From: a bacterium
Lineage (GTDB): Bacteria > Armatimonadota > Zipacnadia > Zipacnadales > UBA11051
Length of the DNA: 64,000 bases
Reading direction: 5' to 3'
Assembly: GCA_030604405.1 (NCBI GenBank)
Contig: JAUVVY010000020.1
Span: 1-64,000, forward strand
Shown: in pieces, positions 62,465 through 64,000 of the stretch
Layout of the letters: each line of letters begins with the position of its first letter
How positions within the stretch are numbered: the first letter of the stretch is position 1
The notes under the pieces: generated by a model
Databases searched by the model: none
Told to the model about the DNA's origin: nothing
What the model saw: only the letters and a program-made list of their open reading frames with translations
Program-made: the position numbers and the translations under genes

Positions 62465-63127
62465 TCAGGTAAGGCTTGCAATCACCCGTTCGTAAACCGC
62501 GTCAGCGTCTGCATTGCCGTCTATATCAGTCAGCAGGCCGCGCTCGGTGTAATGGCCGATCAGCGGCGCAGTCTGCTCGTAGTAGGTGCGCAGCCGCTCG
62601 GCGACAGTCTCCGGCTTATCGTCGCTGCGCTGGTAGAGCTTGCCGCCCTCGCATTCCGAGCAGTCATCGCCGACGTCAACTCCGTCGCGGTCAAGATTAA
62701 AGATCGCATCACAGTTGTCGCACATGCGCCTGCCCGACAGCCGGCGGATCAGCACCTCGTCAGATACCGAGAGATTGATTACGAGCAGACCGGTCAACTC
62801 TAGCTGCGCTATGACCTCGGCAAGCGCTTGGGCTTGCGCGATGGTGCGCGGAAAGCCGTCCAGCAGTACACCTCGCTGCTTGGTGTCAGCCTCGGCAAGC
62901 CGGTCGCGGACGATGCCGATCACCAGTTCGTCAGGCACCAATTCGCCGGCGTCCATGTATGCTTTGGCCTGCTTGCCCAGTTCGGTGCCGGCGGCCTCCG
63001 CCTCGCGCAGGATGTTGCCGGTGGACAGATGCACCAGCCCGTAGTCTTCAACCAATCTTTCGGCGTGGGTGCCCTTGCCTGCTCCCGGGGGCCCCAACAG
63101 TATTACGTTGCGCTCGGCCACAGTCAA
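62465..63127 (-). CDS. adk: Adenylate kinase
   Basis: 220 residues, long form. P-loop LLGPPGAGKGTHAERL. The lid contains a four-Cys zinc site (CDNCDAIF and CSEC), found mostly in Gram-positive and some deep-branching enzymes. DGFPRTIAQA and the NMP-binding site are intact. TTG 63127 is used, with GAGAGGG upstream; a GTG six bases downstream would drop two residues. Confidence 0.96.
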   Translation of the reverse strand: MTVAERNVILLGPPGAGKGTHAERLVEDYGLVHLSTGNILREAEAAGTELGKQAKAYMDAGELVPDELVIGIVRDRLAEADTKQRGVLLDGFPRTIAQAQALAEVIAQLELTGLLVINLSVSDEVLIRRLSGRRMCDNCDAIFNLDRDGVDVGDDCSECEGGKLYQRSDDKPETVAERLRTYYEQTAPLIGHYTERGLLTDIDGNADADAVYERVIASLT

Positions 63128-63137
63128 TGTCGCCCTC

Positions 63138-64000
63138 TCATGACAGGAAGCCTGTGTAGTGGCGCATCAACAGGTGCGCTTCAATCTGCTGCATGGTGTC
63201 AAGCGCCACACCTACAACGATGAGAAGCGATGTGCCACCGACCAGAGTAAAGGTCTGCACCCCGGTGATGGGGCCTATGTAGTACTGCATCAGTGCCACA
63301 CAGCCCAGGAACAAGGCGCCGGCCAGCGTAATGCGGTAGAGTATCTTGTCCAGATAGTCCCGCGTCTTTTCCCCCGGGCGGATGCCTCTGATCGCGCCGC
63401 CGTTCTTCTGCAGGTTCTCGGCGATCTGCTCCGGATTAAAGGTAACGGCCGTGTAGAAGTAGGTAAAGATTACCACCAGAATAAAGTACAAGAATGATGC
63501 AAAGCCGTTCGCGCCGGGAGTTGTGAACTCCACTATCGAAAAGATGGCCCCCTCAATGGCGCCCTCTTTCAATCCGAAGGTGCCGGACAGGAAGTTAACG
63601 ACTGCCGGGCCCTTCAGCAACTGGCTAACGGTAGCCGGAAATAGAGCCACCGAAATGGCAAAGATGATCGGGATGACGCCCGCCTGGTTCACCCGCAGCG
63701 GCAGATGGGAGGTCTGCCCACCCCAGACCTTGTTGCCCTTAATTCGCTTGGCGTATTGCACAGGTATCTCGCGCTGCGCTTGCTGGACCTTCACAATACC
63801 GTAGATAGTCGCAATGAATATCACGGTCAAGAACAGTAGATTTGCGACGCCGATTTCGCCGCCCTGCCACAGCGTTATCGTGCGCATCAGCTCTTCCGGC
63901 ATAACCGTCATGATGCCGACAAAGATAATCAGTGACACGCCCTGGCCGATGCCCTGGTCGGTGATCATATCACCCAGCCACATCAGGAAGGCGGTCCCGG
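63138..64000 (-). CDS. secY: Protein translocase subunit SecY (partial, N-terminus missing)
   Basis: The C-terminal part of the Sec channel; the reading frame continues past the right end of the window. Visible are GDMITDQGIGQGVSLIIF, YAKRIKGNKVWGGQTSHLPL, NQAGVIPIIFAISVALFPA, FTYFYTAVTFNPEQIAENLQ, and VGVALDTMQQIEAHLLMRHY at the end. At least six membrane spans remain. It is followed by adk, as in the spc operon. Confidence 0.96.
   Translation of the reverse strand, partial: GTAFLMWLGDMITDQGIGQGVSLIIFVGIMTVMPEELMRTITLWQGGEIGVANLLFLTVIFIATIYGIVKVQQAQREIPVQYAKRIKGNKVWGGQTSHLPLRVNQAGVIPIIFAISVALFPATVSQLLKGPAVVNFLSGTFGLKEGAIEGAIFSIVEFTTPGANGFASFLYFILVVIFTYFYTAVTFNPEQIAENLQKNGGAIRGIRPGEKTRDYLDKILYRITLAGALFLGCVALMQYYIGPITGVQTFTLVGGTSLLIVVGVALDTMQQIEAHLLMRHYTGFLS

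Overview
The window looks like an ordinary chromosomal segment of a GC-rich bacterium with two membranes. A DUF481-type outer-membrane protein and an LptD/OstA-like beta-barrel ending in Phe argue for an outer membrane. A T-box riboswitch, a fully syntenic S10/spc/alpha ribosomal cluster, and large secreted proteins with FlgD-like Ig tails suggest a little-studied lineage on the Terrabacteria side of the tree (Armatimonadota would fit). That placement is inference; no rRNA is present. Sigma70-type promoters close to TTGACA-17-TATACT are recognisable in several places, and GTG and TTG starts are common.

Layout. 1-810: non-coding, with REP-like repeats and several perfect palindromes, then the promoter of rel. 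811-3003: bifunctional (p)ppGpp synthetase/hydrolase. 3167-8280 (minus): DUF481 outer-membrane protein, then a membrane-anchored protein, a heparinase II/III-like lyase and a metallophosphoesterase that look like one operon. 8503-11539 (minus): flavodoxin-like reductase and a three-gene module (coiled-coil protein, DUF4178-like protein, SPFH/SHOCT protein). 11671-18274 (plus): a promoter, a T-box leader and ilvD-ilvB-ilvN-(pentapeptide protein)-(membrane protein)-ilvC, the branched-chain amino acid pathway. 18297-22232 (minus): uvrC, uvrB. 22322-40362 (minus): an 18-kb block of exported proteins: LptD-like barrel, two CsgG/TolB-N-like plus transmembrane plus FN3 proteins, three giant proteins sharing a C-terminal module of about 450 residues, a subtilisin and a clostripain-like protease. 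40754-47114 (minus): coaE, a four-S1-domain protein, polA, sppA. 47206: tRNA-Leu(CAA) with its own promoter. 47360-51289 (minus): accA and accD, separated by a PIN-toxin pair, then a small conserved protein. 51485: pheA (plus). 52531-56116 (minus): M48 protease and two CNNM/CorC proteins. 56479-64000 (minus): rpsI, rplM, truA, rplQ, rpoA, rpsD, rpsK, rpsM, rpmJ, infA, map, adk, secY (cut by the window edge).

How the genes work together. The ilv operon is probably switched by uncharged tRNA through the T-box. accA and accD encode the two halves of the acetyl-CoA carboxyltransferase. The ribosomal block is standard housekeeping. The most unusual part is the exported-protein block. Its shared tail module, two different proteases, paired FN3 membrane proteins and neighbouring outer-membrane barrel suggest a cell-surface assembly or processing system that I cannot match to a named one. 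The SPFH/DUF4178-like/coiled-coil trio is a second, smaller candidate for an undescribed envelope-stress module.
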